Part shown: positions 33,443-39,579 of the stretch, piece by piece
Position numbering within the stretch: the stretch's first letter is position 1
Layout of the letters: every line of letters starts with the position of its first letter
NCBI RefSeq assembly: GCF_900491745.1
Contig: NZ_UETR01000027.1
Coordinates: forward strand, 1 to 39,579
DNA length: 39,579 bases
Reading direction: 5' to 3'
Source: Amarolinea aalborgensis
Lineage (GTDB): Bacteria; Chloroflexota; Anaerolineae; SSC4; Amarolineaceae
Program-made: the position numbers and the translations under genes
Notes under the pieces: generated by a model
The model's database searches: none
The model's input: only the letters and a program-made list of their open reading frames with translations
Told to the model about the DNA's origin: nothing

Positions 33443-33607
33443 TAATCTCAACAAATAAGTCGCACTGGCCGTGTGTTCGACCCTGACTGTGTCTCCGGTA
33501 TCTTGACGGCATGCGCTCAGACAGCCACAGCGCGAAGGTGCTCCCAAGGCGGCAGACTGCCAGCGCGCCGCTTCTGCCCAGCGCCGACGCGAACGAACCT
33601 TGTTGTT
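33443..33607. other. Divergent spacer, no gene seen
   Basis: This is part of the 325-bp gap between the ROK and phosphoribosyltransferase genes. Nothing is coded here. It contains a 16-base word (33529-33544, starting AGCGCGAAGG) identical to the tRNA terminator loop region at 5159-5174, but without its pairing stem. Confidence 0.5.
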
Positions 33608-33636
33608 TTGGGGTTGCTCTCAAACTTAGGTACAAT
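33608..33636 (+). promoter_or_regulatory. Probable promoter of the phosphoribosyltransferase gene
   Basis: TTGGGG (33608-33613) and TACAAT (33631-33636) have a 17-bp spacer. The -10 is good and the -35 weak. The leader is about 36 nt. Confidence 0.5.
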
Positions 33637-33677
33637 GGCATCGGTCGGATTTGAGAAAACAAACAAAGGAGCGCGTT

Positions 33678-34175
33678 GTGGAGCGTGAATATCTGACGTG
33701 GCAAGATGTAGACGCCCTGATTGATCATTTGATTCCGCAGTTCCGTCGGGGCTACGATGCCCTGCTCATGGTTACACGAGGCGGCATCATCCCTGGCGGA
33801 TTGATTGCTGAGGCGCTCAATCTGCAATACGTGCTAACAGCCGCGGTTGAGTTCTTACCCTCCTCTGAGCAAAAACTGGCTTGGCCGACGTTCTTGCAGT
33901 TTCCCGCTGATTCGCAGCTCCGCAATAAGGTCATCCTGGTCGTAGACGACATCTGGGACAGCGGGCGCACTATCATGACCGTCAAGGGTCGCATCGAGGC
34001 CGTAGGCGGCACGGCCGAAACAGCCGTTCTACATTACAAACCGGGGCAGTCGTTCTTTGCGCGCGAAGGCCCAACCTACTATGCAGCCATCACACACAAA
34101 TGGATTGTGTACCCGTGGGAAATGGACCGCGGGCCTGACCTGGTGATGCGCCCGCTCATTCCAGAATTGTCTTAA
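33678..34175 (+). CDS. Purine-type phosphoribosyltransferase
   Basis: The 165-residue protein contains the PRPP-binding loop of type I phosphoribosyltransferases, VILVVDDIWDSGRT, and an upstream Arg-Gly region VTRGGIIPGGLIAE. The C-terminal IVYPWEMDRG is typical of the predicted xanthine/guanine phosphoribosyltransferase-like group (Gpt-related). It likely salvages a purine base to its nucleotide using PRPP in the cytoplasm. GTG 33678 is chosen because AAAGGAG lies 6 nt before it; the TTG at 33651 lies upstream of that ribosome site. The class IV aminotransferase gene starts 25 bp later, so the two are co-transcribed. Confidence 0.85.
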   Translation: MEREYLTWQDVDALIDHLIPQFRRGYDALLMVTRGGIIPGGLIAEALNLQYVLTAAVEFLPSSEQKLAWPTFLQFPADSQLRNKVILVVDDIWDSGRTIMTVKGRIEAVGGTAETAVLHYKPGQSFFAREGPTYYAAITHKWIVYPWEMDRGPDLVMRPLIPELS

Positions 34176-34200
34176 CTACAGTATCTCCTACGAGGTGGGC

Positions 34201-35055
34201 ATGTCGTTTCCGCAAGCAGCAATTGTCTGTCACAATGGCCGATTGGTGGCCGCCGGCCAAGCGCAGGTGCCAGTTTTTCACCCGGCGCTGTACGGCGCCT
34301 ACGGCATTTATGAATCTATTCAGGTGGCATCGGACGTTGTTTTTCACCTGGACGACCACCTAGCGCGGCTGGCTGGCTCGGCCGCCATCCTGGAGATGCA
34401 GCTGCCGCATGACACGGGGCAGATTGCCAGTTGGATTCCCGCCTTGCTGGCGGCCAGCCGCCTGAGTTCTTGCCTGCTGCGGTTATTTGTGCTGGGCGCT
34501 GATGCTGGGGCTGAGGGTGACACCTTCATCTGGGCGCAAACGCTGCCGATCTATCCATCGCACCTGTACAGCGAAGGCGCGGGCGCGGTGACCTTCGAAG
34601 GCGAGCGCGCCCTTCCCCAGGCCAAATCGTTGAACACGCTGGTCAATTTCCTGGCCCGTCGTCAGGCCCAACGCCAGGGCGAGCACGAAGGCCTGCTGAA
34701 AAGCCAGGGTACCCTCAAAGAGGGTTCGAGTTCAAACCTGTTTGTCGTGCGCGAGGGCCGGCTGCTGACGCCGCCGCCGGAAGAGGTTTTGGCCGGTGTG
34801 ACTGCGGACGTCATTCTGGACTTGGCCGCGCGAGAGGGCATCGAAGTGATAACGACGCCGCTGGCAGTCAACGAAATCGGCGCCTGGGATGAGGCCTTCC
34901 TTAGCAGCACCAGCCGCCACATCATGCCGCTGGTGCGCATTGATGGTCAGCCCATTGGGAATGGCCGGCCCGGCCCGCTCACACAGCGCCTTAGTGCGCG
35001 CTTTGAAGCAAACTTCCAGGCCGTCATCGCCGCGCAGCAGCCAGCCAACGGCTGA
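34201..35055 (+). CDS. Class IV aminotransferase (branched-chain / ADC-lyase type)
   Basis: The 284-residue protein belongs to fold-type IV PLP enzymes. The catalytic Lys is in PQAKSLNTLVNFLARR, and the cofactor loops are EGSSSNLFVV and VLAGVTADVILD. Similar proteins are branched-chain aminotransferases, D-amino-acid aminotransferases or 4-amino-4-deoxychorismate lyases. The sequence does not settle which; the lack of a distinctive substrate loop and the short length keep an ADC-lyase role possible. ATG 34201, with GAGG just upstream, is preferred to GTG 34195. It ends before a strong hairpin and is convergent with the methyltransferase gene. Confidence 0.85.
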   Translation: MSFPQAAIVCHNGRLVAAGQAQVPVFHPALYGAYGIYESIQVASDVVFHLDDHLARLAGSAAILEMQLPHDTGQIASWIPALLAASRLSSCLLRLFVLGADAGAEGDTFIWAQTLPIYPSHLYSEGAGAVTFEGERALPQAKSLNTLVNFLARRQAQRQGEHEGLLKSQGTLKEGSSSNLFVVREGRLLTPPPEEVLAGVTADVILDLAAREGIEVITTPLAVNEIGAWDEAFLSSTSRHIMPLVRIDGQPIGNGRPGPLTQRLSARFEANFQAVIAAQQPANG

Positions 35056-35104
35056 TACGGCTGCAAAGTCCTGACTGCGCTCCACCATCCGCTCCAAAAA
35101 TGAA

Positions 35105-35135
35105 GTGCGGCGGGACTCCCACAATCCCGCCGCAC
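35105..35135 (+). terminator. Perfect hairpin after the aminotransferase gene
   Basis: GTGCGGCGGGA and TCCCGCCGCAC form an 11-bp stem with a 9-nt loop between convergent genes. The T-tract is missing, so termination strength is uncertain. Confidence 0.6.
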
Positions 35136-35178
35136 CCACACAGGAGGTACACACGCTGACCAAGCGTAGCCGCTGAGA

Positions 35179-36120
35179 TTAAGCTGTTGAAATGGCTCGA
35201 TCGCGCACCGGTTGATGCTGCCTCATATCCAGATGTTCGTAGATTACATCAGCCAGAACAGCAATGTGCGCTGGCGTCGTGCCGCAGCAGCCGCCGACAA
35301 TCTGCGCGCCAACGGCAAGCCAATTGCGCGCGTGGCGCCCATAAGCCTCAACCGAAATATCTTCACTAAAATTCCAACCCCAGTCTGGTTGCGAATGTCC
35401 GATGTTGGCGTAAGCGCCAATCGGGCGATCCGTGGCCGCTCGCAGTTCCTGCAGGGCGGGCAGTATGGTCGGGGTTGACATGCAGTTGACCATCAAGGCC
35501 AACGGCCCAAGCGGCTCGATCGCGGCAGCCGCATCGGCCAGGGTTTCGCCGCTGAGCAGCCGGCGATCATGACCACAGACGAAACTCACCATGAAAGGCA
35601 GACGGGTCCGCACGACCGCGGCGGCCGCAGCAACCGCTTCACGAATCGTATTCATGGTTTCCACCAGGATGATGTCTACCCCGGCCGCCGCCAGGTACTG
35701 CGCCATCTCACCGTGCTCTTCGTCGCACTCGGCCGGCGAAGGCGTCAGGTGCGGAGCGTAGCAATCCTCGAGAGGGCTCATCGAGCCAGCAATCCACACA
35801 CTGCTGCGTAACCCCGCGTCGCGTCGCGCTTGAATCGCCAGGGTGACCGCGCGGTAGGTCAATGTCTGCGCCCGATCACCCAGGCCGGCGCGCGCCAACG
35901 TGCGCCGATAAGTGCGAAAGGTGTTCGTGGTCAAAATGTCTGCGCCTGCGGCCAGGTAATCGAGATGAATCTGGCGCACGGCGTCCGGCTGGTTGATCAA
36001 CGCCGCGGCCGACCACAACGGTAACGGAGTCGGAACATGACGCCGCTGCAGTTCTGTGCCGGTTGCGCCGTCGAGCAGAATACTATCGCCCTGGCCGAGT
36101 CGCTCTGACAGCGAAGGCAT
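35179..36120 (-). CDS. Homocysteine S-methyltransferase
   Basis: The 313-residue protein has the family opening LLDGATGTELQRR, the TNTFRTYRRTL segment, and the zinc ligands: a Cys in VNCMSTPTI and the pair in GGCCGTTPAHI (about Cys278-279). These enzymes move a methyl group from S-methylmethionine, betaine or a similar donor to homocysteine, making methionine. The donor here is unknown; there are no cobalamin or folate domains as in MetH. ATG 36120 is used because AGGAG lies 7 nt before it, inside the longer reading frame. A possible extended -10 (TGATACACT on the minus strand, near 36156) lies upstream. Confidence 0.9.
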   Translation of the reverse strand: MPSLSERLGQGDSILLDGATGTELQRRHVPTPLPLWSAAALINQPDAVRQIHLDYLAAGADILTTNTFRTYRRTLARAGLGDRAQTLTYRAVTLAIQARRDAGLRSSVWIAGSMSPLEDCYAPHLTPSPAECDEEHGEMAQYLAAAGVDIILVETMNTIREAVAAAAAVVRTRLPFMVSFVCGHDRRLLSGETLADAAAAIEPLGPLALMVNCMSTPTILPALQELRAATDRPIGAYANIGHSQPDWGWNFSEDISVEAYGRHARNWLAVGAQIVGGCCGTTPAHIAVLADVIYEHLDMRQHQPVRDRAISTA

Positions 36121-36222
36121 CTCTGAACTCCTCATGATTCGCAGCAATTGCGCCCAGTGTATCACCGCGCAACGACAGCAAACATGATGAATGTCAGTTT
36201 GGCAGAATGTTCACCGCTGCGA

Positions 36223-37701
36223 TCACGGCTTCAGAACCGCGTAATGCTTGGGGAGCGTGCGCGCCATGTGCTGATCAGCCTGCGCCCAGTTGTGCCGCCC
36301 GTTGGCAATCGCGCCGCCGTCGTTTGCTAACCCCATGCGCGTCAGGAGATTGACCAGGTATTGACCGCGATAGAAATTGGAATCGTGCGGTTCGCGGTTC
36401 TCGGGGCCATATTCAATGAACCAATGCAGATGCTTGAACGCGTCCGCGGGCGTGGTGAGCAGCAAATTGGCGGGGTTGTTGGCCGCGGCAAAAGAGATGT
36501 TACGCGGCGAGCCGAAAACAGGGTCAAAAAGCGAATTCTGAAACGCGCGATCATCCAGACTGATCCCCAGGCGGCCGCTGGCTGTGTCGGTCATCACCGC
36601 CGGCATCGAGAGCGGCGTGGTCACCGTGATCCCCAGGGTGGATGTGACGACGTTGGAAATGACGCCAGCATAGAAGAACAGGCCATCATACGCACCCACC
36701 GTCGCAAACCAATCTGGGTGCTGAGCGGCAATCTTGACCGCCATGAAGCCGCCGAGTGAAAAACCATCTACCCCGCGATGAGCGGCGCCGGGCAGCACGG
36801 GATAGTTTGCATTGACAAAGGGAATCAAATCCTGTAGAAAATAGTCTTCGAAGCGGCCGGAGCCAACTCCCCGGGCATTGTGCGTCTTTTCTGGGTCAAT
36901 CATGTTGACGAGCATGCCGCTGTAGACGTTATCGTTGCTCGAAATGCCAGGGAACACCAGCACCATGGGGCCAATCGCGCCCGCATTCAGCATGTCCTCA
37001 TACGTGTCAATCACGTTGCGATTGCTGCGCGACACATCTTCGGCCGGGTTGACCCACTCGCGCTCATGCCCACGAAACAGATAGAGAACAGGATAACGCT
37101 CGGCCGGCTGCGCGGCTGCCTGCGGCGGCACATAGATAAAAAACGTCTTGCGGATGCCCAACGCACGACTGAGAAGCTGCACGCGCTGGACGCGTGTGTC
37201 ATAGGGATTGACGAGGGATGGGTCAGGAGTGGGTGTGGTAATCCCGACTTCCTGACGCAAATCGGACCAGCCGGCTAACTGCAAGTCAATCGCGCGCGTG
37301 GTTTCCGCCAACAGAGCGTGATTGGGGATCGGCTGACCGCGCGCATCAGCTTCGCGTTTCGACCAACTGCCGCGCGTAAATGTGTACTCCAACGTTTGCC
37401 CCTTTTCTACGGTGAGCGTCAGCGTTGCGCGGTCCTGGTCGCGTACCAAACGCAACGCCGGGTCGTCAGCCTGCCACTGGTTCCAATTGCCGCTGAGGAA
37501 AATATCCTCTTCAGGGGGCGTTCCCGGCGGCAGCGTCACAGTCCAGGTCAAGGCGACAGTGGTGGCCGCAAGAGGCGTTGCTGGCTGGGGGCGCGAGTCG
37601 CAAGACGTCAACAAGGCAAGCAGCAAGACCAGGCATAGAAAGCCAGGCAGGAAAACGATCATGGGGGACGCAGCGAACCGGTCTTGTTTCCGTTGAATCA
37701 T
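36223..37701 (-). CDS. Lipoprotein esterase with N-terminal starch-binding-like module
   Basis: The 492-residue protein has a lipoprotein signal (basic MIQRKQDR, hydrophobic LCLVLLLALL, lipobox LTSC with Cys34). A carbohydrate-binding-like module (about 48-155) follows, with IFLSGNWNQWQ and LEYTFTRGSW. Then comes an esterase-D-like alpha/beta hydrolase (about 175-490) with YPVLYLFRGHEREW, the nucleophile Ser315 in GFSLGGF, and a C-terminal His in NGRHNWAQADQH. It should be held on the outer face of the cytoplasmic membrane and cleave esters. The binding module is related to that at residues 1279-1390 of the amylopullulanase. ATG 37701 is preferred because it keeps the positive signal-peptide start. 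Confidence 0.85.
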   Translation of the reverse strand: MIQRKQDRFAASPMIVFLPGFLCLVLLLALLTSCDSRPQPATPLAATTVALTWTVTLPPGTPPEEDIFLSGNWNQWQADDPALRLVRDQDRATLTLTVEKGQTLEYTFTRGSWSKREADARGQPIPNHALLAETTRAIDLQLAGWSDLRQEVGITTPTPDPSLVNPYDTRVQRVQLLSRALGIRKTFFIYVPPQAAAQPAERYPVLYLFRGHEREWVNPAEDVSRSNRNVIDTYEDMLNAGAIGPMVLVFPGISSNDNVYSGMLVNMIDPEKTHNARGVGSGRFEDYFLQDLIPFVNANYPVLPGAAHRGVDGFSLGGFMAVKIAAQHPDWFATVGAYDGLFFYAGVISNVVTSTLGITVTTPLSMPAVMTDTASGRLGISLDDRAFQNSLFDPVFGSPRNISFAAANNPANLLLTTPADAFKHLHWFIEYGPENREPHDSNFYRGQYLVNLLTRMGLANDGGAIANGRHNWAQADQHMARTLPKHYAVLKP

Positions 37702-37740
37702 TGGCGACACGCAGGGCCTATCCCCCAGGCAGCGCCTGAG

Positions 37741-38202
37741 TCAAGCCTCTCGGGCCGAAGCTGAAGCCAGCAAGGAATCGTAACGAATCAAGGCAACGCC
37801 CGCCTGTGACAAAAAGGCGCGGGCGTTTTCGTCAGGATAGTTGCCCGCGTAAACCACGCGCATCAGCCCGGCATTGATAACCATTTTGGCGCATGTCAAG
37901 CACGGTTGGTGCGTCACGTAGATCGTTCCGCCTTGAACCGAAACCCCGTGCAAAGCCGCTTGCAGAATCGCATTTTGTTCTGCGTGCAGTGTGCGCACGC
38001 AGTGGCCGTCTACCATCAGGTGGCCGATATCGTCACAGTGCGGCAATCCAGCTGGCGCGCCGTTATACCCGGTCGTCAAGATGCGACGGTCCTTGACGAT
38101 GACAGCGCCGACCTGAGCGCGATCACACGTGCTGCGCGTGGCAACCTGGGTCGTTATGCTCATGAAGTATTGATCCCAAGAAGGGCGAGCAAATTGCGCC
38201 AT
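37741..38202 (-). CDS. Deoxycytidylate (dCMP) deaminase
   Basis: The 153-residue enzyme has the zinc-binding HAE (His73, Glu75) and PCLTC (Cys101, Cys104) of cytidine-deaminase-fold proteins, with the N-terminal WDQYFMSIT and GYNGAPAGLPHC typical of dCMP deaminase (ComEB type). It converts dCMP to dUMP for thymidylate synthesis. It follows upp by 8 bp and is the last gene of a small pyrimidine operon. No strong ribosome site precedes the ATG, so translation may be coupled to upp. Confidence 0.92.
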   Translation of the reverse strand: MAQFARPSWDQYFMSITTQVATRSTCDRAQVGAVIVKDRRILTTGYNGAPAGLPHCDDIGHLMVDGHCVRTLHAEQNAILQAALHGVSVQGGTIYVTHQPCLTCAKMVINAGLMRVVYAGNYPDENARAFLSQAGVALIRYDSLLASASAREA

Positions 38203-38210
38203 GAGCCAGG

Positions 38211-38837
38211 TCAGCCTGTACCGAACTGGCGGTCGCCGGCGTCCCCGAGGCCGGGCACGATGTAACCGATCTCGTTCAGATTGGAATCTAGCACCGCCAT
38301 ATGGATCGGCACATCAGGGTGAGCCTCATGCAGGGTTTTGACTCCCTCGGGCGCGGCAATGATGCCGACAAACTTGATGCGGCGCGCGCCCCAGCGCTTC
38401 AAAATATCAATGCAAGCCACGGCCGAGCCGCCGGTTGCCAACATCGGATCGAGCACCAGGCAAACCTGCACCGTAGGCGCAACCGGCAGCTTGTTGTAAT
38501 ACTGCACCGGCCTCAGCGTCTTTTCGTCGCGGTAAACGCCAAGATGCCAAACTTCGGCGCCAGGCATCATCTCCCAAATGCCCTCCACCATGCCCAGGCC
38601 TGCGCGCAAGATCGGCACCAGGCCAATCTTCTCAGCGAGGGTGGCGCCGTCAGCCTGCCCCATCGGCGTCGTCACCGTGACCGGCGACAGCCCAAGATCA
38701 CTCGTCGCTTCATAGGCTAAGAGAATGGCAATCTCACGGATGAGCTCGCGAAACTTCTTTGGCTCAGTCTGGATGTCGCGCAGCAAGGCCACCTTGTGGC
38801 AAATGAGCGGATGGTTCGAAATGTGTAGACCTTCCAC
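38211..38837 (-). CDS. upp: Uracil phosphoribosyltransferase
   Basis: The 208-residue enzyme makes UMP from uracil and PRPP. It matches family length and motifs: the PRPP loop LDPMLATGGSA, the N-terminal LICHKVALLRD, VPILRAGLGM and the C-terminal uracil-binding GYIVPGLGDAGDRQFGT. The start is GTG at 38837, three bases after the stop of the DksA-like gene, with GGGAG about 9 nt ahead. It shares an operon with the DksA-like regulator upstream and dCMP deaminase downstream. Confidence 0.96.
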   Translation of the reverse strand: MEGLHISNHPLICHKVALLRDIQTEPKKFRELIREIAILLAYEATSDLGLSPVTVTTPMGQADGATLAEKIGLVPILRAGLGMVEGIWEMMPGAEVWHLGVYRDEKTLRPVQYYNKLPVAPTVQVCLVLDPMLATGGSAVACIDILKRWGARRIKFVGIIAAPEGVKTLHEAHPDVPIHMAVLDSNLNEIGYIVPGLGDAGDRQFGTG

Positions 38838-38840
38838 GGG

Positions 38841-39224
38841 TTAGCGCTCCCAATCAATCTGAGTAGGCGCGATACCACGCCTGACCAAACGTTCAACCTC
38901 CTGCTGGCACTTCAAGCAGAGCGTCGCATCAGGCTTGACTTCCAAGCGCGCAGGATCAATCGGCTGACCACAGCGTTCACATATGCCGTAGAGTCCCTTG
39001 TCAATCGCGCGCAAGGCGCTGACGGTCTGTTCCAAGCGCCGTTCGAGTGTGTTGAGCAAGGCCAGGTTCTTCTCGCGCTCGAAAAGATCGGGGTCGCCTT
39101 CTTCCGCATCAATATCCACCTCGCCCTTCAACCATTCGCCCAGATGCTGAATTTTGGCTTCGATTTCCGTTCGTTCGGCTTCCAGTTTGATTCGTTCCCG
39201 GTCTACCAAATCATCGCGATTCAT
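38841..39224 (-). CDS. DksA/TraR-type zinc-finger protein
   Basis: The 127-residue protein has an N-terminal helical region likely forming a coiled coil (about 5-75) with an acidic turn (EEGDPDLFEREKN). A C4 zinc finger follows: CERC and CLKC around GQPIDPARLEVKPDAT. DksA/TraR proteins enter the RNA polymerase secondary channel and modulate transcription, often with ppGpp. Whether this one does so is not known. ATG 39224 is chosen (AGGA a few bases upstream) because the longer frame from 39326 extends into the leader region. It starts an operon with upp 3 bp later. Confidence 0.87.
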   Translation of the reverse strand: MNRDDLVDRERIKLEAERTEIEAKIQHLGEWLKGEVDIDAEEGDPDLFEREKNLALLNTLERRLEQTVSALRAIDKGLYGICERCGQPIDPARLEVKPDATLCLKCQQEVERLVRRGIAPTQIDWER

Positions 39225-39347
39225 CTCATTCCTACTCCATGACCTGACGTTCGTCGCGGCCAGGCTTGCATCCCATGCGACTGCGAGGGAAGTCCTTTGC
39301 CATCGCCATGCCTTAGGCGGCAACACCGCCGCGCCAAAAGCGCGCCT

Positions 39348-39376
39348 GTTATACCATGAAATGGAATTTCAGTCAA
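39348..39376 (-). promoter_or_regulatory. Promoter of the DksA-like/upp/dCMP deaminase operon
   Basis: On the minus strand, TTGACT (39376-39371) and TATAAC (39353-39348) are 17 bp apart. The leader is about 115 nt to the ATG at 39224. Confidence 0.75.
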
Positions 39377-39398
39377 TACCCCGTCGAACCGCGAACCG

Positions 39399-39579
39399 CG
39401 GGTGCATTTCAAACTGGGGGCGGGTCCAACGTCGAGCAATTGAGGCTTCGTCGTGAGCTTAGCCGAACGATCGCTGCAACCACCTCCAAGCGCAACCGAA
39501 GCCGGCTACGCAGCAGAACTGAAATGCGCCCGCCACGAAATACAAACCCCTCGCGCGCCGTCAGGCCCGATAGGGCCTT
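39399..39579 (+). repeat. Dispersed intergenic repeat, copy B, cut by the window end
   Basis: It matches 15643-15815. Positions 39439-39477 are identical to 15676-15714 except one base. The visible end (39560-39579) has the same hairpin, AGGCCC-GATA-GGGCCT. The repeat may continue beyond the window. Confidence 0.8.

Noticed and set aside
36121..36222. SAM-type riboswitch upstream of the homocysteine methyltransferase
   Set aside because: The 102-bp gap is short and shows no kink-turn or long conserved hairpin; only a possible extended -10 was seen.

Overview
The window is GC-rich bacterial chromosome with dense, mostly co-directional gene blocks. It has no rRNA, no transposase or prophage genes and no CRISPR array. 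The gene mix suggests a heterotrophic, carbohydrate-using bacterium, most likely Chloroflexota of the Anaerolineae/Caldilineae type. The mix includes PTPS-related/YfhO-like membrane proteins, a LuxR-Kelch protein, a very large multimodular amylopullulanase, a ROK repressor and an M61 peptidase. This placement is inference from gene content, not a phylogenetic result. Several sigma70-like promoters can be read directly, most with a 17-bp spacer and a TAGAAT or TATAAT-like -10 box, so the housekeeping signal is conventional.

Layout. 1-3513 (+): the 3' end of a uridine kinase-like gene, a tyrosine-recombinase-like protein that has lost most catalytic residues, and an ABC exporter. 3673-5265 (-): a transmembrane LuxR-HTH/Kelch protein and a tRNA-Arg(UCG) with its own promoter and terminator. 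5453-5863 (+): a tandem CBS protein sharing a divergent promoter region with the tRNA. 5918-15590 (-): an Ala/Gly-rich helical protein, then a tightly packed operon holding three PTPS-related polytopic membrane proteins, a CPA1 Na+/H+ antiporter, a NUDIX hydrolase and a LysM protein. Two of its junctions are ATGA overlaps. 16185-21316 (+): an operon of M61 peptidase, histidine phosphatase, small membrane protein, tandem GNAT, ABC-2-type ATPase and an orphan BrnA-like protein. 21335-23975 (-): a minimal RecQ-like helicase and a secreted alpha/beta hydrolase. 24319-25578 (+): glutamate dehydrogenase with a clear promoter and terminator. 25720-33352 (-): a starch-use block of ROK regulator, MalE-like lipoprotein and a 1537-residue amylopullulanase. 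33678-35055 (+): a phosphoribosyltransferase and a class IV aminotransferase. 35179-39224 (-): homocysteine methyltransferase, a lipoprotein esterase, and a DksA-like/upp/dCMP deaminase operon.

How the genes may work together. The ROK regulator, sugar-binding lipoprotein and cell-surface amylopullulanase look like one alpha-glucan acquisition unit, although no transporter permeases are present here. The lipoprotein esterase carries a module visibly related to one in the amylopullulanase, which links the two functionally. The DksA-like/Upp/deaminase operon is pyrimidine salvage. The membrane-protein operon (5.9-15.6 kb) is the least understood part. It may build or modify a surface glycan, but that is a hypothesis.

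Between genes the sequence is rich in hairpins and repeats. A repeat of about 175 bp occurs twice (15643-15815 and 39399-39579). Three stacked hairpins separate the convergent gdh and amylopullulanase genes. Another hairpin and direct-repeat cluster lies at 24038-24155.
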